From: Clostridia bacterium
GTDB taxonomy: Bacteria > Bacillota_A > Clostridia > Oscillospirales > CAG-272
DNA: 6,216 nucleotides
Reading direction: 5' to 3'
Assembly (NCBI GenBank): GCA_017630995.1
Contig: JAGBUD010000148.1
Location: 1-6,216, forward strand
Below are positions 1 to 6,024 of this stretch, piece after piece (position 1 is the first letter of the stretch; the number at the start of each line of letters is the position of its first letter). A program made the translations under genes and the position numbers. Under the pieces are notes generated by a model, which was not told the origin of the DNA, searched no databases, and worked only from the letters and a program-made list of their open reading frames with translations.

Positions 1-64
1 CAGTTGGTAGAGCAGGGGACTGAAAATCCCCGTGTCGTTGGTTCGATTCCGACCGGAGGCACCA
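1..64 (+). tRNA. tRNA-Phe (GAA), 5' end cut by window
   Basis: Decodes Phe UUC/UUU codons. The anticodon stem is GGGGA/TCCCC (15-19 and 27-31) around the loop CTGAAAA, giving anticodon GAA at 22-24. The T arm is GTTGG/CCGAC with loop TTCGATT (38-53). The 3' acceptor strand CGGAGGC (54-60) is followed by discriminator A61 and an encoded CCA at 62-64. The 5' acceptor strand (expected GCCTCCG) and the start of the D arm lie left of the window. The tRNA-Gly gene begins 8 bases later, so the two are surely co-transcribed. Confidence 0.95.
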
Positions 65-72
65 TTTAATAT

Positions 73-148
73 GCGGATTTAGCTCATTTGGTAGAGCGCC
101 ACCTTGCCAAGGTGGAGGTGGCGGGTTCGAGCCCCGTAATCCGCTCCA
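73..148 (+). tRNA. tRNA-Gly (GCC)
   Basis: A complete cloverleaf. The acceptor stem is GCGGATT (73-79) with AATCCGC (138-144). The D stem is GCTC/GAGC (82-85 and 94-97). The anticodon stem is CCACC/GGTGG (99-103 and 111-115) around TTGCCAA, with anticodon GCC at 106-108. The T stem is GCGGG/CCCGT with loop TTCGAGC. Discriminator T145 and CCA (146-148) are encoded. It is the last gene of a tRNA cluster, and the terminator follows directly. Confidence 0.97.
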
Positions 149-185
149 AAAAAGAGAGACACCCTCGTGGTGTCTCTCTTTTTTT
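149..185 (+). terminator. Intrinsic terminator of the tRNA cluster
   Basis: An 11-bp perfect stem, AGAGAGACACC (153-163) with GGTGTCTCTCT (169-179), encloses the loop CTCGT. It is flanked by A's on the left and by a T tract to 185 that can lengthen the stem and supply the U tail. It starts right after the CCA of tRNA-Gly. The tip ACCCTCGTGGT recurs in the terminator near 6066 when that one is read on the - strand. Confidence 0.93.
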
Positions 186-240
186 CTTGCCTCTCTTGCG
201 AGGCTTGCTCGAAGATTCTCATTTTTTAATTTTATTCTTT

Positions 241-260
241 TTTATATAAATTTATATAAA
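241..260. repeat. Tandem AT palindrome, possible UP element
   Basis: The 10-mer TTTATATAAA occurs twice with no spacer. Each copy is itself a perfect palindrome. The block sits inside a long AT-rich run (about 221-268) that ends just upstream of the -35 box at 270. This is where an RNA polymerase alpha-subunit UP element would lie. A protein-binding site is an alternative. The repeat is seen directly; its role is inferred. Confidence 0.5.
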
Positions 261-269
261 GCTTATAAG

Positions 270-298
270 TTGACTTTGCTTCGCTTTGATGTTATAAT
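270..298 (+). promoter_or_regulatory. Strong sigma-A type promoter for the operon at 371
   Basis: A -35 box TTGACT (270-275) and a perfect -10 box TATAAT (293-298) are separated by exactly 17 bases. The predicted start of transcription is about A305. AT-rich DNA upstream could raise its strength further. It is the only good promoter before the small membrane protein gene, so it most likely drives the 371-4391 operon. Notably, the transcript would open with the hairpin at 307-332. Confidence 0.85.
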
Positions 299-306
299 AA
301 AATTAG

Positions 307-332
307 AAAGCACGCCCAAGTGCGTGTTTTTT
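307..332 (+). terminator. Terminator-like hairpin at the 5' end of the leader
   Basis: The stem CACGC/GCGTG (311-315 and 322-326) is lengthened by AAAG pairing with TTTT (307-310 and 327-330), around a loop CCAAGT, and runs into six T's (327-332). The form is that of an intrinsic terminator, but it begins only about two bases after the predicted transcription start. It could be a backup stop for read-through from the tRNA cluster, an attenuator, or a 5' hairpin that protects the mRNA. No alternative antiterminator fold is obvious in the 38 bases that follow. Confidence 0.6.
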
Positions 333-370
333 ATAAATAAAAGATTATGATATTTTTTAGGGGGTAAATT

Positions 371-502
371 ATGAGTGTGGCAACTTCTATCGGTGTTATT
401 ATTGCAGTTGTAGTATTTTTGGCAGTTTTCCTTGGATTAGCATTGATTGCGGGTATTTCCGTTGCATTGGTTATCGCTAATTCAAAGAAAAATAAGCAAT
501 GA
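371..502 (+). CDS. Small single-pass membrane protein (43 aa)
   Basis: A short gene of 43 codons. A good Shine-Dalgarno site, AGGGGGT (359-365), lies 6 bases before the ATG. The product is almost wholly hydrophobic from residue 7 to 36 (Ile, Val, Leu, Ala, Gly), then ends in a short basic tail with Lys39, Lys40 and Lys42. By the positive-inside rule this is one membrane helix with its C-terminus in the cytoplasm. There is no cleavage site or catalytic motif. Its stop overlaps the start of the hydrolase gene as ATGA, so the two are translationally coupled, and it is first in the operon behind a strong promoter. I do not recognise a family. It could be a membrane partner or regulator of the hydrolase, whose own N-terminal anchor is similar in make-up, or a leader peptide that serves only to couple translation. 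Gene reality is well supported; function is unknown. Confidence 0.8.
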   Translation: MSVATSIGVIIAVVVFLAVFLGLALIAGISVALVIANSKKNKQ

Positions 503-1482
503 TAGACTTCGGTCTTCTTTGGCTCCTTGCGGCGGCAATCATTTTCCTTGTAATTGCGGCAGTGGTTGCAATTATTCTTGTTGCCGCCGCTTTGACGGGC
601 GGAGCGTATTATGTATACCGAAAGGTTTTCTTTTCTGACAGAACGAAGAAAAAATCTGCTTATCACGGCATAGATAAGCGCGGATTTGCGCCGTATACAG
701 AGCGCGTGCGCGCATTGATAGACGAAATCAGCCGAATTCCGTACGAGGACGTTTATATTACCGCGCGTGATGGCATAAGGTTGCGTGCAAGGTATTATCA
801 CGTATCGGACGCGGCACCCGTTGAAATTCAATTTCACGGATACCGTGATAATCCGTATCGCGATATGGCGGGAAGCGCACTGTGCTGTCTGAAGGACGGA
901 AATAATCTTCTCCTTGTCGACCAAAGGGGCGGCGGAGAAAGCGGCGGAAAGGTTATAACGTTTGGTATTCTGGAAAGATATGACGTTATAGCGTGGACTC
1001 ATTACGTGGCGCGTCGCTTTGGTGAGGATAAAAAAATACTTCTTTTTGGAATATCTATGGGTGCCGCGTCGGTGCTTATGGCTTCGGGTGAGGATTTGCC
1101 GCGCAGTGTGCGCGGTGCGGTTGCCGATTGCCCGTATTCCTCTCCTATCGAAATAATAGGCATAGTCGGAGCTAAAAAGGGTGTTCCTGCTTTTCTTGCA
1201 AGACTTTTTGCAATTATTGGGGCACGTCTGTTCGGCGGTTTTTCAATATTAGAGAGCAATGCGGTTGCGGCGGTAAAGAAATCAAGCGTACCAATACTGT
1301 TGATTCACGGAGATAGCGACAGTTTGGTTCCTTTTTATATGAGCGAGGAAATTTCAGCGGCTTCTCAAAACGTAACGTTTGAGCGCTTTTGTGCGGCGGA
1401 GCATGCCACCTCATATTTATCCGATTCGGAGCGATATTTCTCGGTTCTCGAATCGTTTAAGAATACTGTTTTGAAGGGATAA
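499..1482 (+). CDS. Membrane-anchored alpha/beta hydrolase (serine hydrolase)
   Basis: A 327-residue alpha/beta-hydrolase-fold protein. Residues about 5-40 form a long hydrophobic anchor followed by basic residues (Arg41, Lys42, Arg48, Lys50-52), which suggests that the catalytic domain faces the cytoplasm. Visible motifs are HG at 113-114 (oxyanion region), DQRGGGESGG at 141-150, the nucleophile elbow GISMG with Ser186, HGDSDSLVP with the likely acid Asp274, and His302 in EHATSY. The triad Ser-Asp-His is thus complete. The layout matches the YqkD/BEM46-like group of uncharacterised esterases or peptidases; the substrate cannot be told from sequence. The start at 499 overlaps the small upstream gene by 4 bases and has no strong ribosome site of its own, consistent with coupled translation. 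The peptidase gene begins 5 bases after its TAA, with the ribosome site AAGGG inside this gene's last codons. Confidence 0.9.
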   Translation: MIDFGLLWLLAAAIIFLVIAAVVAIILVAAALTGGAYYVYRKVFFSDRTKKKSAYHGIDKRGFAPYTERVRALIDEISRIPYEDVYITARDGIRLRARYYHVSDAAPVEIQFHGYRDNPYRDMAGSALCCLKDGNNLLLVDQRGGGESGGKVITFGILERYDVIAWTHYVARRFGEDKKILLFGISMGAASVLMASGEDLPRSVRGAVADCPYSSPIEIIGIVGAKKGVPAFLARLFAIIGARLFGGFSILESNAVAAVKKSSVPILLIHGDSDSLVPFYMSEEISAASQNVTFERFCAAEHATSYLSDSERYFSVLESFKNTVLKG

Positions 1483-1487
1483 TTTTA

Positions 1488-4391
1488 ATGAACAAAAATG
1501 ACAGGTTGTTTGGATTCTCTGTTAAAGAGGTCTATGACGTTTCGTATTTGCAGGCAACCGTGTACGTTATGGAATATGAAAAGAACGGCGCACGCCTTGT
1601 CTATATAGACAGAGAAGACGAAAACAAAACCTTTTCGATTTCTTTTAAAACCTTGCCGAAAAATAGCACGGGAGTTTTTCATATCATTGAACATTCGGTG
1701 CTTTGCGGCTCAAAAAAATATAATCTCAAGGACCCCTTTGTCGAGCTTGTCAGCGGTTCACTCAATACGTTTCTTAATGCGATGACGTTTAATGATAAAA
1801 CGATGTATCCCGTTGCCAGCACAAACGAGAAGGAGTTTCTCAACCTTGCTGATGTATATCTTGACGCAGTGTTCCACCCCCTTGCAGTAAAGGATAAAAA
1901 GGCGTTTATGCAGGAGGGCTGGCATTACGAGCTTTCCGATAGCGGTGAGCTTTCATACAAGGGCGTTGTTTTCAACGAAATGAAGGGTGAGTATTCAAGC
2001 CCCGAGGCGATAACCGATAGATACATTCATAAAATGCTATTTGAGGGAACACCGTACGAGCATGACTCCGGCGGCGACCCGTGTGAAATTACCTCGCTTG
2101 AATACGAGGATTTCGTTCTTATGCACCAAACCTATTATCATCCCTCAAACGCGGTGATTTTTCTTGATGGCACGCTCGATATAAATGCGGCCCTCTCTCT
2201 TGTCGGCGGGTATCTTTCGGAATATGAATACCGTGATTATTCCGCGCCTGAATTTAACTTCAGCCTTGCCATAAAAACGAAAAAGAGATGCGAAGGTGAA
2301 TATGAAATCTCTGACGACGAGGAGCTTGAGGATAAGGAGAGAATGTCGCTTGCGCACCTTACATTTAGATTTGACGAAAGAGAAAAAATATTCGGTGCTG
2401 CAATCATTTCCTCTGCGCTCTTATCGGCAAACGAATCTCCGATAAAAAAGGCAATTTTGGATTCCAAGCTCTGCGAGGATCTCTCTGTCAATATCGGCGA
2501 GGGAATATATCAAAACTATTTTGAAATTGACTTTATAAACGTTAAAAGCGGAAAGGAAGCCGAGCTTGAGCGTCTTTTCTATCAAACGGTTGCGGATATT
2601 TCCGAAAGCGGAATAGAGAAATCTCATCTTGAGGCGGCAATAAATTCGCTTGAATTTTTCCTTTCGGAGCGCGATTACGGAACGATGCCGCTCGGAGTTA
2701 TTCTCGCAATGAACACTCTTGAGAGCTTTCTTTATTCAAACGATCCTATCTCGGCTATCAGCTTTGAGGAGGAAATTGCTTTTCTGCGCGAGAATATGGG
2801 AAAGGGCTTTTTCGAGCAGACCTTGCGCGAAATATTTATTGAAAACGAAAGCTCTGCGGTTTTGATTCTCCACCCCTCGCACACTCTTGAAAAGAGAATG
2901 GCAGACGAGGAGAGGGAAAAGCTTTCCGCGGCTCTTTCCTCTTTTGGCAAAGCACAAAAGGAAAAAATAAAAAAAGAGCAGGAAGAACTTTTTGCTTGGC
3001 AAAGCAGCGAGGATAGCGAGGAGGCAAGAGCTGTAATTCCGCGCTTGCGGGTTGCAGATATTTCCGAGGAGGTTAAGACAATACCAACGGAAATTTCCGA
3101 AATCGACGGTGCGCGTGTTATAACCCACCCAATACCTACGGGAAATATAAACTACACGGAGCTTTATTTTGACGTTTCGGATATAGGCGAGGACGAAATT
3201 TTTGACGGTGCGCTCTTTGGGCTTTTCCTCGGCAATCTTTCAACGGAGAATTATAGCGCAAACGAGCTTGTCCGCGTTATAAAAAGCGAGCTTGGAAGCT
3301 TGAGCGTTTCTCTTAATTTTTCAACTACGGTTTCGGGCGAAGCAAGGATATTTATTAAGGTGTTTGCTTCCTCTCTTTCTGCGAAAAAAGCAAAAGCGGC
3401 GGAGCTTGTCGAAGAGGTTTTGATGAAAACCCGCTTTGTCGAAAAGGAAGCTATGCAGAGCATAGTAAAGCAAGCGTATATATCAAGCGAGGAGGGCTTC
3501 TCTGCGGGTCATCGCGTTGCAAAGGCAAGAGTTTCGGCAATGCTTTATAGCGAGGCGGCGGCAAGGGAATATTATAGCGGATACGAAGCACATCTCTCGT
3601 ATAAGAGCCTAAACCGAGGCTTTGATGAAAAGTATGACGGTATGGTAAAGCGCATCGAAGCGTTGCGTAAAAAGTATCTTGTAGCCGAGCGCTTGACGGT
3701 TTCTGTTTCATCGGATTCTCCTATGGCGGACGGCGGCAAATATATTAAGGATATAATTTCAATATTTCCTAAAGCTAACGAAAAGGTGGCACCCGTGTGC
3801 AAAATTTCACCGATGAAAAAGCAAAACGAGGGAATAGTTATACCCTCGAAAATCTCTTTTTCCGTCAGCGGTATGAATATTTTGCATGAGGTGGGCGAGC
3901 CGAGCGGACTTTTTGACGTTGCGGCAATGCTCGCAAGCTATGAATACCTTTGGGGAGAGATAAGAGTTAAGGGTGGAGCCTACGGTACGGGAATGGGTGC
4001 AAACCGCTCGGGACTCATAAGCTATTATTCTTATAGGGACCCAACTCCCGAAAAATCCATCACCGTATTCTCCTCGGTTCCCGAGTTTCTTCTTGAATTT
4101 TCAAGGTCGGGAAAATCGATAGATAAGTATATTATCGGTGCTATAGGCGAGGCTTCTCCTCATCTCACTCCGCGCACAAGGGGAAGCGTTGCAACCTTGC
4201 GTTACTTTAACGGCTTCACAGACGAAATGCGCAAGAAAATGAAGCGTGATATATTGAGTGCAACGTGCGAAAAGCTTGCCGAGCTTTCCTCGGCAATCCA
4301 AAGGACTAATGCAGAGTCTGTTTTCTGCATTGTCGGTCCGCGCGAGGTATTATCAAAGATATCCCAAATTGACAGTATTCTTGAAATATAG
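1488..4391 (+). CDS. M16C zinc metallopeptidase, presequence protease (PreP) type
   Basis: A 967-residue full-length member of peptidase family M16, subfamily C, which degrades unstructured peptides inside a closed two-lobed chamber. The inverted zinc motif HxxEH is His65-Ile-Ile-Glu68-His69. Glu68 is the catalytic base, and the third zinc ligand is Glu164 in FNEMKGEYSSPE. The segment SLNTFLNAMTFNDKTMYPVA (91-110) is typical of the subfamily. A charged helical linker lies at about 475-505, between the N- and C-terminal lobes. In the C-terminal lobe Arg826 and Tyr832 (RVKGGAY) fit the substrate-binding Arg/Tyr pair known from PreP, followed by YSYRDP at 847-852. No signal peptide is seen, so it should be cytosolic, where the likely role is clearing short peptides. 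It is last in the operon, 5 bases after the hydrolase, and its TAG is followed within 6 bases by the terminator. No defect is seen. Confidence 0.96.
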   Translation: MNKNDRLFGFSVKEVYDVSYLQATVYVMEYEKNGARLVYIDREDENKTFSISFKTLPKNSTGVFHIIEHSVLCGSKKYNLKDPFVELVSGSLNTFLNAMTFNDKTMYPVASTNEKEFLNLADVYLDAVFHPLAVKDKKAFMQEGWHYELSDSGELSYKGVVFNEMKGEYSSPEAITDRYIHKMLFEGTPYEHDSGGDPCEITSLEYEDFVLMHQTYYHPSNAVIFLDGTLDINAALSLVGGYLSEYEYRDYSAPEFNFSLAIKTKKRCEGEYEISDDEELEDKERMSLAHLTFRFDEREKIFGAAIISSALLSANESPIKKAILDSKLCEDLSVNIGEGIYQNYFEIDFINVKSGKEAELERLFYQTVADISESGIEKSHLEAAINSLEFFLSERDYGTMPLGVILAMNTLESFLYSNDPISAISFEEEIAFLRENMGKGFFEQTLREIFIENESSAVLILHPSHTLEKRMADEEREKLSAALSSFGKAQKEKIKKEQEELFAWQSSEDSEEARAVIPRLRVADISEEVKTIPTEISEIDGARVITHPIPTGNINYTELYFDVSDIGEDEIFDGALFGLFLGNLSTENYSANELVRVIKSELGSLSVSLNFSTTVSGEARIFIKVFASSLSAKKAKAAELVEEVLMKTRFVEKEAMQSIVKQAYISSEEGFSAGHRVAKARVSAMLYSEAAAREYYSGYEAHLSYKSLNRGFDEKYDGMVKRIEALRKKYLVAERLTVSVSSDSPMADGGKYIKDIISIFPKANEKVAPVCKISPMKKQNEGIVIPSKISFSVSGMNILHEVGEPSGLFDVAAMLASYEYLWGEIRVKGGAYGTGMGANRSGLISYYSYRDPTPEKSITVFSSVPEFLLEFSRSGKSIDKYIIGAIGEASPHLTPRTRGSVATLRYFNGFTDEMRKKMKRDILSATCEKLAELSSAIQRTNAESVFCIVGPREVLSKISQIDSILEI

Positions 4392-4396
4392 AATAT

Positions 4397-4455
4397 AAAA
4401 AAGGCGAACTAACCGAATTAAGCACTCTGTGCCGCGGTTACTCGCCTTTTCTTTT
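4397..4455. terminator. Bidirectional terminator between convergent operons
   Basis: A long hairpin in three stacked parts: GGCGA/TCGCC (4403-4407 and 4442-4446), TAACCG/CGGTTA (4410-4415 and 4435-4440) and GCAC/GTGC (4422-4425 and 4429-4432). Six A's lie on the left and TTTTCTTTT on the right, so it can work in both directions. It ends the peptidase operon on the + strand and the SGNH gene on the - strand. Confidence 0.9.
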
Positions 4456-4463
4456 ATAAATTT

Positions 4464-4508
4464 TTACTTATCGAACATCGTGGAAAAATCGGCCTTGCCG
4501 TTTTCGCC
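4464..4508 (-). other. Coding-like in-frame tail beyond the SGNH amber stop
   Basis: Directly after the TAG at 4511-4509 the SGNH reading frame continues for 14 sense codons, GENGKADFSTMFDK, to a TAA at 4466-4464. The bases are about half GC, unlike the AT-rich gaps elsewhere here, and the codons match those of the gene. The TAA falls about 10 bases before the terminator T tract, the usual distance. It looks like the former or alternative C-terminus of the SGNH protein, cut off by a one-base change to TAG or reached by read-through. A chance open stretch of this length is not rare, so this rests on composition and position. Confidence 0.45.
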
Positions 4509-5186
4509 CTAGCCCATAATGATTTCGTATAGGCTCGAAGCAAAAAGGGCGTGCATTTCGGGGGTAGGGTGGTTTATTCTGTTAGCTAGAAGCATTGTGA
4601 CGTCCTCTGTTTCGGAAATGGCTTTCCATTTCTTATAGCAGTCGCAAACCGTAATGCCCATTTTCTCGGCAAGTGAAACGGCGGCGCTCATATATTTGTC
4701 CATTCTGCCGTTGTTTTGCATTTCTGCGGTTTTTGCGGCGTATGCAAGGTAATTTTTCGGTGTGTCCTCGGCAACTCTCGTGTTCAGCATATTCGGTGTC
4801 ATAAAGATAACGTCGAGTCCCGCATCATTGCACCTTGCAAAAATGGTTTTGAGGGAGTTTATGTAAACGTCAAGCTCTAGGTTTACGTCGTTAAGACCAA
4901 AGCAAACGATAACGAGGTCGGGCTCGTATTTCAAAACCTGCTTTTCGATTCTTTGAATCGAATCCTCTGCGGTTACCCCGCCGATTGATGAGTTTATCAT
5001 ATTAACGGGCACGTAGCTGCGGTATTGATTGAGCATTTTCTTGAGTCGGTTCCAATACACGTTTTCGTAGTCGATATAATCTCTGACGGCACCGTGAGAA
5101 ACGCTGTCCCCGAAAATGACTATATCAATCGCGCCGTGCTTTGTAAGACCGTCGCGGTCAAGCATAATTTTTTCTTTGATTTTCAT
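4509..5186 (-). CDS. SGNH/GDSL-family hydrolase (esterase/lipase type)
   Basis: A 225-residue SGNH-fold hydrolase. Block I is FGDSVSHG with nucleophile Ser28. Block II is NSSIGGVT, with Gly70 likely. Block III is GLND with Asn99. Block V is NRINHPT with His206. The usual Asp three residues before the His is replaced by Arg203, with Asn202 next to it, so the acid of the triad is missing or comes from elsewhere. There is no signal peptide or membrane segment, so the enzyme is probably cytosolic. Family members remove acyl or acetyl groups from sugars or lipids; the substrate is not evident. The start at 5186 is set by AGGA (5198-5195), 8 bases upstream. It lies 62 bases after the LRR gene and is probably co-transcribed with it. 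It ends in TAG with a coding-like tail beyond, and the gene with its flank holds all four CTAG sites of the window. Confidence 0.9.
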   Translation of the reverse strand: MKIKEKIMLDRDGLTKHGAIDIVIFGDSVSHGAVRDYIDYENVYWNRLKKMLNQYRSYVPVNMINSSIGGVTAEDSIQRIEKQVLKYEPDLVIVCFGLNDVNLELDVYINSLKTIFARCNDAGLDVIFMTPNMLNTRVAEDTPKNYLAYAAKTAEMQNNGRMDKYMSAAVSLAEKMGITVCDCYKKWKAISETEDVTMLLANRINHPTPEMHALFASSLYEIIMG

Positions 5187-5230
5187 TTTTAAAATCCTGA
5201 ACTGTTAGAGTTTTGCCTAGAAGCCTTAAA

Positions 5231-5246
5231 TTCAAGCAGCCTTGAA
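5231..5246. repeat. Small hairpin between the LRR and SGNH genes
   Basis: TTCAAG (5231-5236) and CTTGAA (5241-5246) form a perfect 6-bp inverted repeat around a 4-base loop. It starts 2 bases after the LRR stop codon on the - strand. It has no following U tract, so it is a poor terminator. It could stabilise the 3' end of a processed mRNA or slow read-through into the SGNH gene. Confidence 0.5.
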
Positions 5247-5248
5247 TA

Positions 5249-5752
5249 CTACTCGTCGGTGCTTGCCCATTCTACCTTTGCCGTGCAATCAAGGAGCCAA
5301 TCGCTATCCCAAGTGTCAGGCTGCGAGGATGCGGCAACGCATATCACGCCAAGGTCATAGCAATCGGCAAAAGCGCCTTTTCCAATATAGCTAACGCTCT
5401 CGGGAATAAACACGTCAAAGAGGTCTCTGCACCCTGCAAATGCGCCATCACCAATGGAGCGAAGCGACCTTGGAAGATCCAATCTTGCAAGGAATTTGCA
5501 GTTTGAAAAGGCATTTGCTGCAATCTCGGTAATGAAATGCGGAATTGCAATTTTGCCGCGCATAGAGCGCTCGTTTTTTACACCTGTTATTCGAACTCCG
5601 TCCTCAATAAATAGGTATTCATAGGGGGCCATAAGCTCGGATATTTCCTCTTCGGAAAGATTTTCTATCGGCTTTTCTTCATAATCGCAAAAATCACAAA
5701 CCGTCACTCCCGCTTTAAACTGCGACATTCCGCACATAGGGCAAAATTTCAT
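5249..5752 (-). CDS. Zinc-ribbon and BspA-type leucine-rich repeat protein
   Basis: A 167-residue protein when started at 5752, where GGAG (5762-5759) stands 6 bases before the ATG. An upstream ATG in frame at 5812 would add 20 residues but has no such site and would lie over the promoter. The N-terminus is a zinc ribbon with Cys4-x2-Cys7 and Cys19-x2-Cys22. A short acidic linker (about 28-45) follows. Then come about three LRR_5 (BspA-like) repeats of near 23 residues at roughly 71-139, with the pattern IP..I..I...AF..C..L. In secreted relatives these repeats bind surfaces or proteins, but here no signal peptide or membrane segment is seen, so a cytosolic protein-binding role is more likely. 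It is the first gene of a - strand pair with the SGNH hydrolase. The function is not known; the domain calls are sound. Confidence 0.85.
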   Translation of the reverse strand: MKFCPMCGMSQFKAGVTVCDFCDYEEKPIENLSEEEISELMAPYEYLFIEDGVRITGVKNERSMRGKIAIPHFITEIAANAFSNCKFLARLDLPRSLRSIGDGAFAGCRDLFDVFIPESVSYIGKGAFADCYDLGVICVAASSQPDTWDSDWLLDCTAKVEWASTDE

Positions 5753-5777
5753 AATCTTCTCCATATATTCGTTGAAT

Positions 5778-5814
5778 TTTTGTGTTTGTGTAGTAACATT
5801 AGTGTAACACAAAA
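5778..5814. promoter_or_regulatory. Inverted repeat over the LRR promoter, possible operator
   Basis: TTTTGTGTT (5778-5786) and AACACAAAA (5806-5814) are perfect 9-bp inverted arms with a 19-base spacer that contains the expected transcription start and most of the -10 box. GTAACA also occurs twice within it. A dimeric repressor site is one reading; a stem in the leader RNA is unlikely because one arm lies upstream of the start. The repeat is seen; regulation is inferred. Confidence 0.4.
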
Positions 5815-5829
5815 TTTTTCAAAAGTAAA
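5801..5829 (-). promoter_or_regulatory. Extended -10 promoter of the LRR-SGNH pair
   Basis: Read on the - strand: a -35 box TTTACT (5829-5824), a 17-base spacer and a -10 box TACACT (5806-5801) preceded by TGT, which gives an extended -10 (TGn). The predicted start is near 5794, about 40 bases before the ATG at 5752. A run of seven C's (5836-5830 on this strand) abuts the -35 box. Confidence 0.65.
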
Positions 5830-6024
5830 GGGGGGGTGACGCGCCATTTCCGTAGTTTTTAAGATAGGAACGTTTAAGTAATACTTCGTTTATTAAAAGG
5901 AGCGATTTCGGGCAATTACTTTTTGCTTCTGTATTTTATTGTGATTTGCTTTAAAATGACATAAAAATTAACAATCTATTTGTTTTACGGTATGGCGAAG
6001 ATACTCACGCTTGCCGCTTACGAG

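Noticed and set aside
331..1002. 223-codon - strand open frame opposite the small membrane gene and hydrolase
   Set aside because: It is antisense to two well-supported genes, and its Asn/Arg/Cys-rich product has no family features.
4389..4412. Possible general TAG recoding, as three genes end in TAG with a later in-frame TAA
   Set aside because: Past the peptidase TAG there are only six codons, which run into the terminator. TAA and TGA are also used, and no sure gene holds an internal TAG. Second stops at these distances are expected by chance.
5189..5248. In-frame continuation of the LRR gene past its TAG for 19 codons to TAA, two bases before the SGNH start
   Set aside because: The codons (AGG, CTG, TCT-rich) are unlike the gene, the stretch holds the hairpin and the SGNH ribosome site, and 19 open codons are expected often by chance.
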